The notes: generated from the letters alone by a model not told the origin. A stretch of DNA of 64,000 nt from Gadus chalcogrammus (GCF_026213295.1 NC_079423.1:18703007-18767006); one strand, 5' to 3'. Shown: positions 37,396-47,334, counted from the stretch's first letter. Numbers and translations are program-made.

Positions 37396-39216
37396 TTCCT
37401 ATTATTATTATTCCCAGCTAGAAGTGGTACCACAGCCCAAACCGTAAATGGTGCCGACACGCCAATTGCATGACTAGATCCAGGTCTGTGATGTGTACGC
37501 AGACGACAAAATCCAGACATGCCGGCCACTAGGTGGCGCTATACCAAGGAATACGCGTTTGGGGCTATAACTCCCACGCCGAACCTCCCACAGTCCAAAA
37601 ACGTGTACACACAGATTCACTGGAGTCTGCTGCATCTTTTGGCCTAGGCCACGCCCATTTGCGTCCATGAATATTTTTCGCTAAATCGCGAAAACCGCAA
37701 AACTGTTTTTTCCCTACTCCTCCCACATTTCTTGACCAATTGACACAAAACTTTGCACACGGCATCTTCAGACGCACACGCAAAGAAATCTTAGACAGTT
37801 TTTTGATCCGACCTTCGACGACGAAACGGTAGAGTTTTGAATATTTGTTTATTAGCTAAATTAGACGTGGAAATTCAAAAATCCAAAAAAATCCAAGATT
37901 AGACATCGGATCGAGTCCAAATTCTATACACATGTTGGTGCTAACCTTAATGACGTTCGATAAAAATTTCGGAAAATTTCGCCATTAGGGGGCGCAATAA
38001 ACGAGGAAATTGTATATCTTCTACAAAATTTCGCCGCGAAAACGCTACACTGACTTCTCGCTACTCCTACCACAGTCAAATCCTTTGTATCCACAGGTTC
38101 AGGGTAGCGTTTTGAACACATGCTTCGTGTTGTGCCCGCGAAATGCACATTTCTTGTTAGGGGTCCAAGCCAACAGGTTGGATCCCTATTGTTTTTGTAA
38201 GGATTATTATTATTCCCAGCTAGAAGTGGTACCACAGCCCAAACCGTAAATGGTGCACACACGCCAATTGCATGACTAGATCCAGGTCCCTGAGTTCTAG
38301 GCAGACGACAAAATCCAGACACGCCGGCCACTAGGTGGCGCTATACCAAGGAATACGCGTTTAGGGCTATAACTCCCACACCGAACCTCCCAGAGTCCAA
38401 AACCTTGTACACACATATTCACTGGAGTCTGCTGCATCTTTTGGCATAGGCCACGCCCATTTGCGTCTATGAATATTTTTCGCAAAATCGCGAAAACCGC
38501 AAAACAGTTTTTTCCCTACTCCTCCCACATTTTTTGACCAATCAACACCAAACTTTGCACACGACATCTTCAGACGAACACACAAAGAAATTATTGGACA
38601 GTTTTTTGATCTGACCGTCGACGACGAAACGGTAGCGTTTTGAATATTGGTATATTAGCTAAATTAGACGTGGAAAATCAAAAATCCAGAAAAATCCAAA
38701 AGTAGACATCGGAACGAGTCCAAATTTGACAGACATGTTGGTGCTAACCTTAATGTCGTTCAATAAAATTTTCGGAATATTTCGCTATTAGGGGGCGCAA
38801 TAACGAGGAAATTGTATATCTTCTTATTGGCCAAAGGAATGTACTTCAAACTCAAGGGAAACCATCAAGGGGCAAACCCGAGTCTATATAGAAAATATGG
38901 CCAAGAATTATTAATGTGGGCGGGAGTTATTTGGCAAAGGAAAATTGTCTTTGGAAAATTTCGCCACAGGGCGGCGCCAAAAAACGACGACATTGTCTAT
39001 CTCCTATTTGGCCAATGGAATGTTCTGAATACGCGTTTTAGGCTATAACTCCCACACCGAAGCTCCCACAGTCAAAACCTTTATATCCACATGTTGTTCA
39101 CGGTAGCGTTTTGAATACTTGCTTCGCGTTGTGCCAGCGAAATGCACATTTCTTGTCGCGTTGTGCCGGCGAAATGCACATATCTTGGACCCCTGCATAA
39201 CTGCTTGCAGTTCTGG
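37396..39216 (+). repeat. Last array block A-B and right edge of the array
   Basis: An A unit ends early near 38156 and is followed by one hairpin repeat and a B unit. The array ends at the terminal hairpin with CTGG at 39213-39216 instead of CTAG. Beyond it the sequence (TTATTATTTATTTTTTTACAG) is not array-related. Confidence 0.87.
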
Positions 39217-39379
39217 TTATTATTTATTTTTTTACAGAGCAGTCTATTCATAATATTGAAATAACCACGGAAGAGGCAGTGAATGAAGTATTGATTAGAC
39301 GGCGATTTATTACCGTTGGAACACGCAAGACCGGTAACAATAGCAACGCCGGTAAACAAACCCGCGAAGCCCAATCCAG
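39217..39379. other. Short unassigned linker right of the array
   Basis: TTATTATTTATTTTTTTACAG is followed by about 140 bp with no recognisable gene. It looks like part of an older dispersed repeat: GACGGCGATTTATTACCG, then AACGCCGGTAAACAAACC. I could not assign it. Confidence 0.4.
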
Positions 39380-39778
39380 GGGCCTGTACTACGAAGCTCG
39401 ATTAGAGGGTTAGCGAGGTATGTTGAGCTGAAAGCCTGGGTTAGCTGTACCATGAAAGTCGATCTCTTTAATCGTCGCTGTATTACCATGGTGACTTACG
39501 CTCGCAACCAAACCTGGTCGGGAGCAGCTTTTCAGCGAGTCTACCCGGAGATCGGCTACTTATATCGGCGTGCGCAGCTTCCTAGCCCCCCCCCCGATAA
39601 TGGTGTCACCATTTGTGGGTGTTCCCATGGACCTCGGCGCACTTATCGTACAGGCGTCTCTCAGAGGGTTTTTCGGGACAAAACCGATCCCTTGGCATTG
39701 TCTGACGATATTTTTTATGAGAGATACAGATTCGGCATTTATTGAAGGCATTTATTTAATGGTCAAAATATTATTAAT
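39380..39778 (+). mobile_element. 5' part of a Harbinger-like DNA transposon
   Basis: The segment begins GGGCCTGTACTACGAAGC, which I recognise from memory as the terminal sequence of PIF/Harbinger-type elements common in fish, followed by GGTTAGCGAGGTATGTTGAG. The element is cut at about 39778 by the next transposon terminus, and its other end was not found in the window. Assignment rests on family memory plus the transposase-like peptides inside. Confidence 0.5.
39612..39763 (+). pseudogene. Broken Harbinger (HARBI1-like) transposase N-terminal fragment
   Basis: Peptides resembling the N-terminal region of HARBI1-like nucleases are spread over two frames. FVGVPMDLGALIV lies in one frame (39612-39650), QRVFRDKTDPLALSDDIFYE continues in another (about 39660-39720, followed by RYRF), and IEGIYLM returns to the first frame (about 39741-39763). 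The conserved FRD..DPLA...D....ERYRF pattern is typical of the family in fish. Two frame changes within 150 bp, and loss of everything downstream including the catalytic DDE region, mean no functional product. I infer an old inactive copy. Confidence 0.5.
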
Positions 39779-39872
39779 CAGTGGCGTAAATATCGACGGT
39801 GCAACCGGTGCAGCTGCCCGGGTTGCCCCCCCCCTCCGTCAACAACTCAGCGCAAGGCAGGCACGGTCCAAC
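39779..39872 (+). mobile_element. hAT-like terminus (CAGTGGCGTA...)
   Basis: CAGTGGCGTAAATATCGACG followed by GTGCAACCGGTGCAGC is the kind of terminus seen in hAT superfamily elements with CAGTG ends. It interrupts the Harbinger fragment and is itself interrupted at 39873. The opposite end was not identified; the GGGCCCC-rich segment at 43168-43200 could belong to it. The call is inference. Confidence 0.35.
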
Positions 39873-40068
39873 CATACTTGCCAACCTTGAGACTTCGAAA
39901 ATAGGGAGGATTTACAAACTAAAGCGGGGGGTCTGGGGGTCCCCCCCCATAACATTTTCAGCTTTAAAGACATTGTTTCCCTTATTCTGATGACTTTAAA
40001 ATAATGAAACCAACAAAAAAATAAGTAAATTGAAACGTCAATTTTATGTTGAATACATTCATTTAATT

Positions 40069-40437
40069 TACAATCATGATTAATCGCGATTAATCGCAAA
40101 TTCTTTTTCTATGCTAAATATCCCTTGATTTTTTTGTCCCATAATTCTTCTCATTTTAATTCTCTTATCAACATGGTGAAGTGCATCGGCTTGCCTTGTG
40201 CAAATGATTTTTTATTGATAACAACATTGGCATATACTGATCAAAACAGGACGATACAAAAAAAGAGCCTATAGTGCAATTAAACGACTGCTTTGAACAA
40301 ATGTAATTTGAACATAGCAGTCAGGCTACTGCTTCTTTGTTTGGGGCCAAAGATTTAAAAAAAAAAAAAAAAAATTTAACACCGTTAAAATTGGTTTGCG
40401 TTAACGCCGTTAATAACGCGTTTAACTGACAGCTCTA
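40069..40437 (+). mobile_element. Nested repeat with TTAATCGCGATTAATCGC and GTTAACG ends
   Basis: Left part: ATTAATCGCGATTAATCGC. Right part: TTAACGCCGTTAATAACGCG, then TTTAACTGACAGCTCT. These resemble the termini of a common fish repeat (AGAGCTGTCA...TTAACG), nested inside the hAT-like element. A poly-A run at 40357-40374 lies between. Exact ends and target duplication were not resolved. Confidence 0.35.
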
Positions 40438-40535
40438 ATTATTACATATCATTACATTTCATATCATTACATTTCATATTATTAGATTTCATATTATTAC
40501 ATATCAATATATTTAATTTCATTAAATTTTACTGA
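40438..40535. repeat. Degenerate ATTACATWTCAT tandem repeat
   Basis: About seven imperfect 15-bp copies of ATATCATTACATTTC occur in an AT-rich tract directly beside the preceding repeat end. Confidence 0.7.
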
Positions 40536-41094
40536 CGCTTTTATCTTAGCAACTTCCAATAAGTCTTATGTTATCACGCAAATAGACTAGCTTCTAATGA
40601 ACAAAACTACAAAGTAGGCTACTACATCATGTAAGTGCTACATGTAGGTTAACATGTAGATTAACTCTTACCATCACTGCAAATGGGCTGTGAAATTAGC
40701 CTATCCCATGTACGCGTAGTAAATAGAAAGCTTGGAACATTATCCTTACATGGATTGTTTTTATCATTTTCATTACGAAAAAAAAAATGTTTATATGTTT
40801 CTAAGGGTATGTTAATGGATTACCTTTCACTATCTGTGTGGCTTTGGTCCTCCCACAGGCATACTTCTTTGCTACATCCGAGTCAGGAAACATGTCCCTT
40901 ACTTACTTATTTATTTCATCAGTAAAGCTCAGAGGAATATTATTCTTTGCCACCAACATTCCCATTTTTGTTTCGGCATATATGACTGCATCTGGTCTCC
41001 CTTTCCCCAGCAAACCAGTGATGCTTGGCTGAGACTCTGAGGCAGCTACTGCCTTCTTATTGTAGCAGGATGGGCCTTTAATTAGTGCTGCAGT

Positions 41095-42245
41095 ACCGGC
41101 CTATCACTGTTGTGTGCGCTGCCTATAAAGGGGAGTGGTTGTGCACTGGGAGCCCTCTTGCCTGGGAGCTCCTGGCTACCCCGCCTCCCGTTATCACCGA
41201 AACCTGATCGCCTCACCTGATCGCCTTTTAGCTGGATCGTGCAGCTCGGCGTTGTTTGGTATGTAGTAGTTGTGTGCATCTGTGTCCCTTCTAAACTTTG
41301 CACAAGTCTTCAACATTGGCTTCCATCCCTCAGGCAGTTCATTGGCCGGGTCTTCCCTCTCCCGTATCGACCCCAGTTGTAGGGCGTGCGAGTGTTTCCT
41401 CCTCTACCTGTTGCAGCGGGGAGCGATCAGCTGTAATTCGAGTTGCACTTGTAATTGTGCTGCTCGGTACAAGTGATCCCCTTCCTCCCCTTTGATGTTC
41501 ATTCAACTCCTGACGGTATGCGGATAAGATGACGCTAACCCAAGTTACTACAGTTGTTGTTCAGCCTCTAGAACAAATGTATTTTTCTATGGCAGGGTTG
41601 ACGTGTGTGTGGGCGGTTTCTGCCAGCACGTCCCCCCCCCCCTCTTCACGCTGCTGTTGGCCGGCTGCCGTTTTGTCCACTGGTTATATAGCCAACACAT
41701 CGATCCTACTCTGCATCTCCTACTGTGCTGTACCTGCCACAGAGTATGGTGATTGCTGCCTCACCCTAAGTCTCATTATCTTGATCCATTCATTTAACCG
41801 ACTTCCAACTGATCTTATTGATGATATTATTTGTGTTTTGTGGGTTGCTTTGCATGTTTGTTTTGGTTTAATTCGTTTTCTTAGTTATTTTGGTTCGGCT
41901 TAATTGCTTTACTTATCCATGATATTATTTGTGTTTTGTGGGTTGCTTTGCATGTTTGTTTTGGATAAATCTCCTTTACTTTTGATTTAAACCCCATTTA
42001 GTTATTTGCTCTTCCCTTTTTGTGTATTTTGTGTGTGTGTGTGTGTGTGTTCGCTTTAGTGTGTTTGTGTGAACATATTTTATTGAGAAGTCATGTTTAA
42101 AGATTATATATATTACTTAAAAGGAATTGAATTTGTATGCTGGACCCAGTCTCAAGCTTTCATTAGTGAACGAACTTGTGTGCTTTAACTTAGGTTAATC
42201 TAACTCTCCAGGCGAAATTCCTGGGGTGGCGTTGTTGGCAACTTG
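41095..42245 (+). mobile_element. LTR-like sequence inside the hAT-like element
   Basis: A TATA-like CCTATAAAGG box at about 41126 is followed by a GC-rich leader. Near 42227, TGGCGTTGTTGGCA resembles the primer-binding site of the Gypsy element at 62503. Between them are two copies of GATATTATTTGTGTTTTGTG (about 41825 and 41921). The small reading frames here (up to 124 codons) show no family signature. A relic LTR is possible but unproven. Confidence 0.3.
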
Positions 42246-42603
42246 TCACTAGTTCTTTAACTGAACTTTATCGTATTGTTTCCCCGACCGCCGAATGCCA
42301 CATTATGTTTGTCTGTATTGGCATGGTGTTTTATATCCGTCCGACCGCCGTGCTCAACGGAAAAATCTACCGGGCAAACTTTACAAAGGGGATAGCCAGT
42401 ACCTTTAAACCTTGTAGTAAGAAAAGCAAACTCCGATTTCCATTCTTGATTGAATTTACAAGCGTATTTTTTTTTCTTTTCGGCTCCATTCTCGTCTTCT
42501 ATGTTGTCTTTTTAAATATTCTGAGGTTTATTCACGAGCGCGGGTAGAATAACCGAAGAAAGAATACTAGCGTAGCATCAGAGAGACGTCTCTGATTGGT
42601 CGC

Positions 42604-42654
42604 GCCCGCTGTTACCACGGAGCGGCGGCAAACGTCTCCGTGGTAACAGCGGGC
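42604..42654. repeat. Perfect 19-bp inverted repeat (hairpin)
   Basis: GCCCGCTGTTACCACGGAG at 42604-42622 pairs perfectly with 42636-42654 around a 13-nt loop. It lies near the right end of the hAT-like element in an otherwise promoter-like GC-rich stretch. Confidence 0.85.
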
Positions 42655-42842
42655 TCGCTAAACAATATCCTTTTCTGAAGAACAGGTTGTTGTGATGATA
42701 ACGAAAGTGGGGAGAAAGGGAGACATGAAATCTTGTCAGAAATCAGGAGAATTGCGGGAGATTTTTAACAGCGGGAGGAAAACGGGAGAGGATAGTGAAT
42801 ATCGGGAGTCTCCTGGGAAAATCGGGAGGGTTGGCAAGGATG

Positions 42843-43059
<217 letters not shown>

Positions 43060-43212
43060 AACTAATAATATCTTACAAATTTGTCAACAGAAAAAAGCGT
43101 GTACTATGGGCTGGTGATATAATAATAATTTAGAATGAAAAAAAAAAAAAATTTTTTTTTTTTTTTTGTGGGCCCCCCCTGGGCTGTGGGCCCCCTGAAT
43201 CGTCATCACCTT

Positions 43213-43500
43213 TCACCCCTTATCGACGGCCCTGTCCCCAGGTGGTCCTGAAGTAGCCCGAAACCGCTGACGATACGTCTCTGGAGAGATGTCAAACTTG
43301 TCCAACAGCGCCTCCCTCAGGTCCTGGTAAGAATCAGACCTGTCTTCATCCATATCTGTATGGGCCTCCAAGGCTTTTCCAGTCAGCAGGGGAATAAGTC
43401 GACAGGCCCATTGGCCCCTCGGCCGTTGCCAAGTTTTTGCCATGCGTTCAAAATGCAGAAGATAATTTTCAATGTCCTCACCCTTCTGATACACTGGCAT
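43213..43500 (-). pseudogene. Gypsy gag (SCAN-like) fragment
   Basis: A 95-codon frame on the minus strand starting MPVYQKGEDIENYLLHFERM. Central motifs are LIPLLTGKALEAH and KFDISPETYRQRFR. This matches the capsid-like/SCAN-related gag domain of fish Ty3/Gypsy elements as I know it, where a helix rich in tryptophan and arginine precedes LLTGKA. The frame ends shortly after GPPGD, so downstream capsid, nucleocapsid and pol are missing. No LTR was identified next to it. It is a truncated relic; the family assignment is from memory. Confidence 0.6.
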
Positions 43501-43942
43501 TTTTGGCTCCCTACTCTGGATGACTGTTGGCCCTAATAACTCTCACAGCATCTACCAAGTCCAACATATATATCCTACATAAACACATAAACTTAGACAC
43601 ACGTTCATATACATACATACGTCACCCATGAGCTAATATCAGATGGTATCTCCCACCATAAGCACACCTGCCATGCTCACTATTTAAAGCAGCCTTAAGC
43701 AAGCACTCTGGTTGCAACCTGGAATGAGTGAAGAAGGACCATGATAAGTATCAAAGGAATAAACAAATCAAATAAACAGTTCCATTTGTGTGTGCCTACT
43801 TGTTGCTATTTACCTGCAGGGGTAAGGTTATGAGCTTAAGGGGAAGTTGTATTGTAGTGCATGCACTCACCACAATAACAGAAGGGAAGGATAAGTAAAT
43901 TAATGGATATAATGTCTTAGCCAGCAACTAATGTCATGGCCT
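43501..43942. other. Unassigned spacer, possibly LTR-derived
   Basis: No coding signal. On the plus strand CTATTTAAAGC (about 43679) and AATAAA signals (about 43758-43782) stand in a spacing that could fit an LTR promoter and polyadenylation site, but no termini were found. Confidence 0.25.
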
Positions 43943-44830
43943 TCATGTCACAGTCCCCTTCGGGGTTTGTACAGTGATGTGATTGTGGGGTATCTCCCAA
44001 CTTTGCCATGGATACAACCCAACTCGACATCGTTCTCCTCTCCGGTCGAACAGCCTGGCCCTGTGCATGGATACGTCTGCCGCTCCGGGGCAATGGCGGG
44101 GGATGTGGCCCTTCTGGCCACAGGTATAACATCCCCACTCCTCTCTCGGAACCGGAAGGGCGGTGGCTCTGCGGGTCGAGGTGGTCTGAGCTGGGTAGGC
44201 TGGGGCTCGAAAGGGCGGAGTCTGGGAGACCAGGGTCTCCATCGTCCGTCCGCACCGTTCGGTCCGCGTCTCACTCCCTCCGAGCTGCGGGGCTGTTTCT
44301 GCACACAACCTCTGAGTCACCTGATGGTCTCAAGGACTTTGATGAGGTCGTTCACCTATCGGGGTAGGTTCTCGGAGGTCCAGTGTTTGGCGCCGGGTGG
44401 GAGGGACCGGATGCAGTGGTCGATCACGAGCCAGTCCAGCAGCGGTGGTCCATCGCCTTCTGCGAGCCATCGCTCGGCCAGTCGGATGTGGTTGGAAATC
44501 AGGCTCCTCACTGAGCCGTGCGGATCGTAGGACCAGTCATGATAGCGTTGCGCCTGGGCCGGGAGGCTTTGCCCGTAATGGGTGAGGATGGCCGGTTTCA
44601 GTGTCGGGTACTGTCCCGCCTGGAGGGTGGTGAGATCCCGGTAGGCGCGTTTGGCTTCCCCGGTTAGGAAGGGCGCCAGGATGTGGCCCCGCTGGCCACC
44701 GCTCGCAGTCCTCGGCCCTTGATGTCGTCGTCCGTGCCCATCTTAGTCAGCCGCTTCTTGGGGGCGGCGTAGGCAGGTTCGTCGTCGGGGTCGAACCACT
44801 CCTATTGAGGGAAACATTCGTTGTGAGTTA
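43943..44830 (-). pseudogene. Second, decayed Gypsy gag with zinc knuckle
   Basis: Read on the minus strand from about 44803: EWFDPDDEPAYAAPKKRLTK, a frame change, then GHILAPFLTGEAKRAYRDL and a capsid-like stretch including AERWLAEGDGPPLLDWLV. Stops occur at 44356-44358 and 44317-44319. A 125-codon frame (44320 to 43943) then carries a CCHC zinc knuckle, CYTCGQKGHIPRHC, at its residues 64-77. The order capsid-knuckle is that of a Gypsy gag, and it is a different family from the fragment at 43213-43500. At least two stops and one frameshift make it a pseudogene; downstream protease/RT was not found. Confidence 0.6.
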
Positions 44831-44979
44831 ACGTGCGGCGTTCATCCGCTATCGTGACACCTTGATGTTGTTATTTGACATCCTTAATATAGTGTGTCTA
44901 TCTGAGACCGGTTCTGAAGGAACTGTGATGGAAAGGATAGATTGCGCTTCAGCCTACATATTGTAGGGTTAGTCCATAA

Positions 44980-44982
<3 letters not shown>

Positions 44983-45062
<80 letters not shown>
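44983..45062. repeat. (CA)n microsatellite, about 40 units
   Basis: A pure CA tract. Its flanks show no gene. Confidence 0.97.
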
Positions 45063-45066
<4 letters not shown>

Positions 45067-45629
45067 TTGTGTCTACGTACTAGTTGTCTGCTGCAAATTT
45101 TAGTTGCCATCCAACACGCACAAAGACCAAGGCCAGAGGCTTTCCCACTCTAGAAATAAATACCTACCGGTATTCTAAATAATTAGAAACATGATATCAT
45201 GTCTTTCTCTCATTGTGCAAACAGAACTGTCTAAACATAAGATTTCACACGGACACACAGGCACACACTCACAAACACACACACAGGGTGTTAAGTCAGA
45301 TGGGTTGTGGGTGAATGGTGTATTCTGACACCAAGCTCCAAAAATAGAAGCTAGAGAGACCTGCAGGGAAATGTTGCTCTGATAACAGTAACGTCTGTGT
45401 AGACCACATACATTACCCAGACCGGATTCCCAGCCTTCATTATGTTCATGATCACTTGGAAGCATCCTGTCCCACACGCTGGCTCTCTGTACCCTCTTAA
45501 TAGGAGGACTGGATATCCTCCTTGCCCGTCGGATAGGCTGGGAGTGGAACTGATCACGGCGAGTAAATAGTTGGGGTGTGTTGCTGTTAATTTGTTTCCT
45601 CTTTACACACCACCCCCCATGTCCACTCG

Positions 45630-45633
<4 letters not shown>
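45063..45633. other. Spacer without recognised gene
   Basis: About 570 bp of mixed sequence. Frames of up to 100 codons on the minus strand have no recognisable motif and overlap CA-rich low-complexity DNA. Confidence 0.5.
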
Positions 45634-45674
<41 letters not shown>

Positions 45675-45694
45675 TGTGTGTGTGTGTGTGTGTG
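45634..45694. repeat. (GT)n microsatellite
   Basis: About 30 GT units with one TCTG interruption near 45672. Confidence 0.95.
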
Positions 45695-46143
45695 AGACAT
45701 GTAAGAGGGTTAAACAGAGCCTACACTTGTTCCTTTATTTATTTTTTTGCGCGAGTTAGAAGCAACATTTTGTAGTTTCCTGAAGGGTAAATGTATCTTC
45801 AGATTCCCGTTAAACCCACAGTATAAAATTATTACATATCATGCAAATTATTCCCCAAACAACTGGCTCCGATGCTATTGTTTTTACTGGTGTATAATAA
45901 GGTTGTGTACTCTAGCTAGACTAAGCTGTGCAGTCTTCATCTCTGTCTTCCGGGAAGAAACACTGGCTGATTTCTGAAAGCCTGATTGGCTTTTTTATGG
46001 CATGAAACACACCATGACCAGCTCATCTTATAGCACGTTGCACCCATTCTCTATATTTATTATTCTCATCCCTACACTCTAGTTTTCAACAACATGATCG
46101 CCACCCTAAACAACATACACAACAACCTGTGTGAATAGGTCGG
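45695..46143. other. Spacer without recognised gene
   Basis: No RNA gene, repeat structure or convincing reading frame was seen; the short frames near 45750 lack motifs. Confidence 0.5.
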
Positions 46144-46942
46144 CCAAAACGGCCTATATGAAGGTTTTAGCCCCCTATCGACTTTTCGAAGAAACAGCAA
46201 TACGTCTGTCCAGGTTCACTCTGCCAAAACAATTGTTATATTCACAGCTGAAAAAGTTTTGTAATAGTTTCAGCATGAAAAATACACTTTGATTAAATGT
46301 CAAGCGATAAATGTGCGTTTTATTTTTATTGTCAAAATCATTGTCTTTGAGTTGTGCAACGGTAGTCATCTGAGCTGCTAAGTTGTGTGTTACTTTATGT
46401 CACTGATGATGTTCTTTCAATAAGAACATAGATTTTGAGTGACCCAGCAATGAGGTTTATTCTTCTTCTTTGGGATGGACTAGGATGACGTGTTTTTGTG
46501 GTGCACAGCTGAAGTTTATGTTCACCTTACTTCCGCAAACATTCAAAAGGATGATTTCATGAAAACATTTCGATTAACAGGATAGGAAAATGTATACTGC
46601 TGTTCGAATCTTTTCTTTCAATAAAAACATAGATTTTCGAATGACCCACGGATAGCACATTATTCTTTGGGATGGCCTAGGCTGAAGTGTTTACATGATG
46701 CAAACCTGAAGTATACGTCCGCTTTGCTTTCATTTTTGAAAGTTGTCCGTCTTTTACTTCATTGATTGTGTCACACTACAGAAACATTCATCGCTAGAAT
46801 TGTCATCTTATGCGAAAACAATCTTAAATTGTCGCATTTTTTACTGAGAATAAAACTTTTGTCAGGAACCTTTACATATTTAACGGATTGCTGTTTCTTT
46901 GAAAAGTCGATAGGGGGCTAATTCTTTAATTTGGGTCGTTTT

Positions 46943-46944
<2 letters not shown>
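46144..46944. mobile_element. 801-bp terminal-inverted-repeat element (MITE-like)
   Basis: The first about 60 bp (CCAAAACGGCC..., TTTTAGCCCCCTATCGACTT, then TTCGAAGAAACAGCAATACG) match the last 60 bp in inverted orientation with several substitutions and small indels. The interior has a second duplicated motif, CTTTCAATAARAACATAG followed by ATTTT and GACCCA, near 46415 and 46616. No target duplication is clear, and there is no transposase frame. It is likely a non-autonomous DNA transposon of unknown superfamily. An AC microsatellite begins at its right edge. Confidence 0.65.

Positions 46945-47002
<58 letters not shown>
46945..47002. repeat. (AC)n microsatellite
   Basis: About 26 AC units with terminal interruptions, directly abutting the preceding element. 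Confidence 0.95.
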
Positions 47003-47334
47003 CACACATTGGTGCTACTGCACACATACATGTTAATCTGTGTACAGAGATATGTGTACATGGATTAACATGCAAAATCACAGCCACATGAACACCAAAC
47101 TCCACCCAAACACACACTGAAGAGTGATTTTCAGTTTGTTTCCGGATTTGTAAGGGAAATGCTAAGGTCACTGCCCTGATGAATGTGTCTTTTACAAGGT
47201 GTGATTAGATTACAGCCTGTGGGCATCAGCGTAAATGGCCACGGTAGTTAAACTTAACACTAAGATCCACCGCTTGTTCATCTGATTGAATCCTCGCTTT
47301 TATTTATGTGTTCTATTTTTCTGTTTGGTAACCC

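Larger units (their letters stand above)
9490..38210 (+). repeat. 50-bp hairpin repeat family, 32 copies
   Basis: The unit AGGGGTCCAAGCCAACAGG continues with TTGGATCCCTATTG and TTTTTGTAAGGATT, then an ATT run. GGGGTCCAAGCC can pair with GGTTGGATCCC around an AACA loop. It occurs only directly after a unit end (CTAG/TT or CTTCTTG/TT) or after another copy. Stacks hold 2 (9490-9605), 3 (10412-10585), 4 (11403-11630), 6 (22402-22735), 2 (28252-28370) and 3 (31022-31195) copies. Single copies lie near 13197, 13353, 16272, 17898, 18054, 19963, 23546, 26000, 29182, 33834, 36399 and 38157. Confidence 0.88.
1279..38341 (+). promoter_or_regulatory. Array of CTCF-core-like motifs, one per unit junction
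   Basis: The junction sequence fits the CTCF core consensus CCASYAGRKGGCRS. I count 38 sites. Nineteen match all 14 positions (CCACTAGGTGGCGC), starting at 1279, 2741, 4871, 7006, 7798, 12563, 13552, 17264, 18253, 21152, 26199, 28490, 30370, 31310, 32127, 34366, 36577, 37526 and 38328. The others differ mostly in the first three bases (TCA, TCC, CCC, CCG). Most units carry a second near-match, CCATTAGGGGGCGC, differing at one position. Many B units have a third, CCACAAGGGGTCGC or CCACAAGGGGGCGC. All have the same orientation. Motif matching is direct; binding by CTCF is inference. Confidence 0.6.
1..39216 (+). repeat. 39-kb head-to-tail macrosatellite array (type A and type B units)
   Basis: The whole left 39 kb consists of diverged copies of the same two units in one orientation. 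Each unit opens with a short conserved leader (GTGG..CCACAGCCCAAACCG), then the junction motif CTAGGTGGCGC, a block beginning GGGGCTATAACTCCCACAC, and a block containing GGGGGCGCAATAAACGAGG. Type A then continues with CTACAAAATTTCGCCGC, and type B with ATTGGCCAAAGGAATGTTC. Both usually finish with GTGCCGGCGAAATGCACA repeats. Junction spacing is mostly 784-820 bp (A) or 981-1,077 bp (B, or A plus extra hairpin repeats), with extremes of 345 and 1,702 bp. No open reading frame exceeds 141 codons and none is maintained across divergent copies, so I read the array as non-coding. The left edge lies outside the window; the right edge is at 39216. Confidence 0.93.
39873..42842 (-). mobile_element. 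2,970-bp hAT-like element with 8-bp target-site duplication
   Basis: The left end CATACTTGCCAACC and the inverted right end CATCCTTGCCAACC are imperfect terminal inverted repeats. They are flanked by identical 8-bp direct repeats GGTCCAAC at 39865-39872 and 42843-42850. An 8-bp duplication is characteristic of hAT elements. The right end, with its CTCCCGATTTTCCC tract read on the minus strand, resembles hAT families of fish, so the element probably reads on the minus strand. No transposase-sized reading frame remains. The inside holds other repeat fragments and looks like a composite non-autonomous copy. Confidence 0.75.

Noticed and set aside
978..38249. Recurring small reading frames of 60-141 codons (for example starting MYIFYKIS or MMIPLRVRLK) across the array
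   Set aside because: They recur because the DNA recurs. Both strands and several frames are open over the same bases, lengths change with each indel, and no known domain is visible.
1..39216. Centromeric alpha-type satellite
   Set aside because: Unit length (0.8-1.0 kb), CTCF-like sites, composite A/B structure and discrete ends do not resemble a simple centromeric satellite, although a pericentromeric location cannot be excluded.
39081..39374. 97-codon minus-strand frame at the array edge
   Set aside because: It crosses from array DNA into unrelated flanking repeat DNA, so it cannot be an ancestral gene, and no domain is visible.
41529..41903. 124-codon frame rich in cysteine and serine
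   Set aside because: No domain, overlaps a poly-C run and a duplicated T-rich segment, and lies inside a transposon; probably chance.
42305..42547. 80-codon hydrophobic frame near the hAT-like right end
   Set aside because: No family recognised; the hydrophobic stretch comes from a T-rich tract and there is no supporting context.
43931..44530. 199-codon plus-strand frame
   Set aside because: It is the antisense shadow of the GC-rich gag relic on the minus strand, which has the zinc knuckle.
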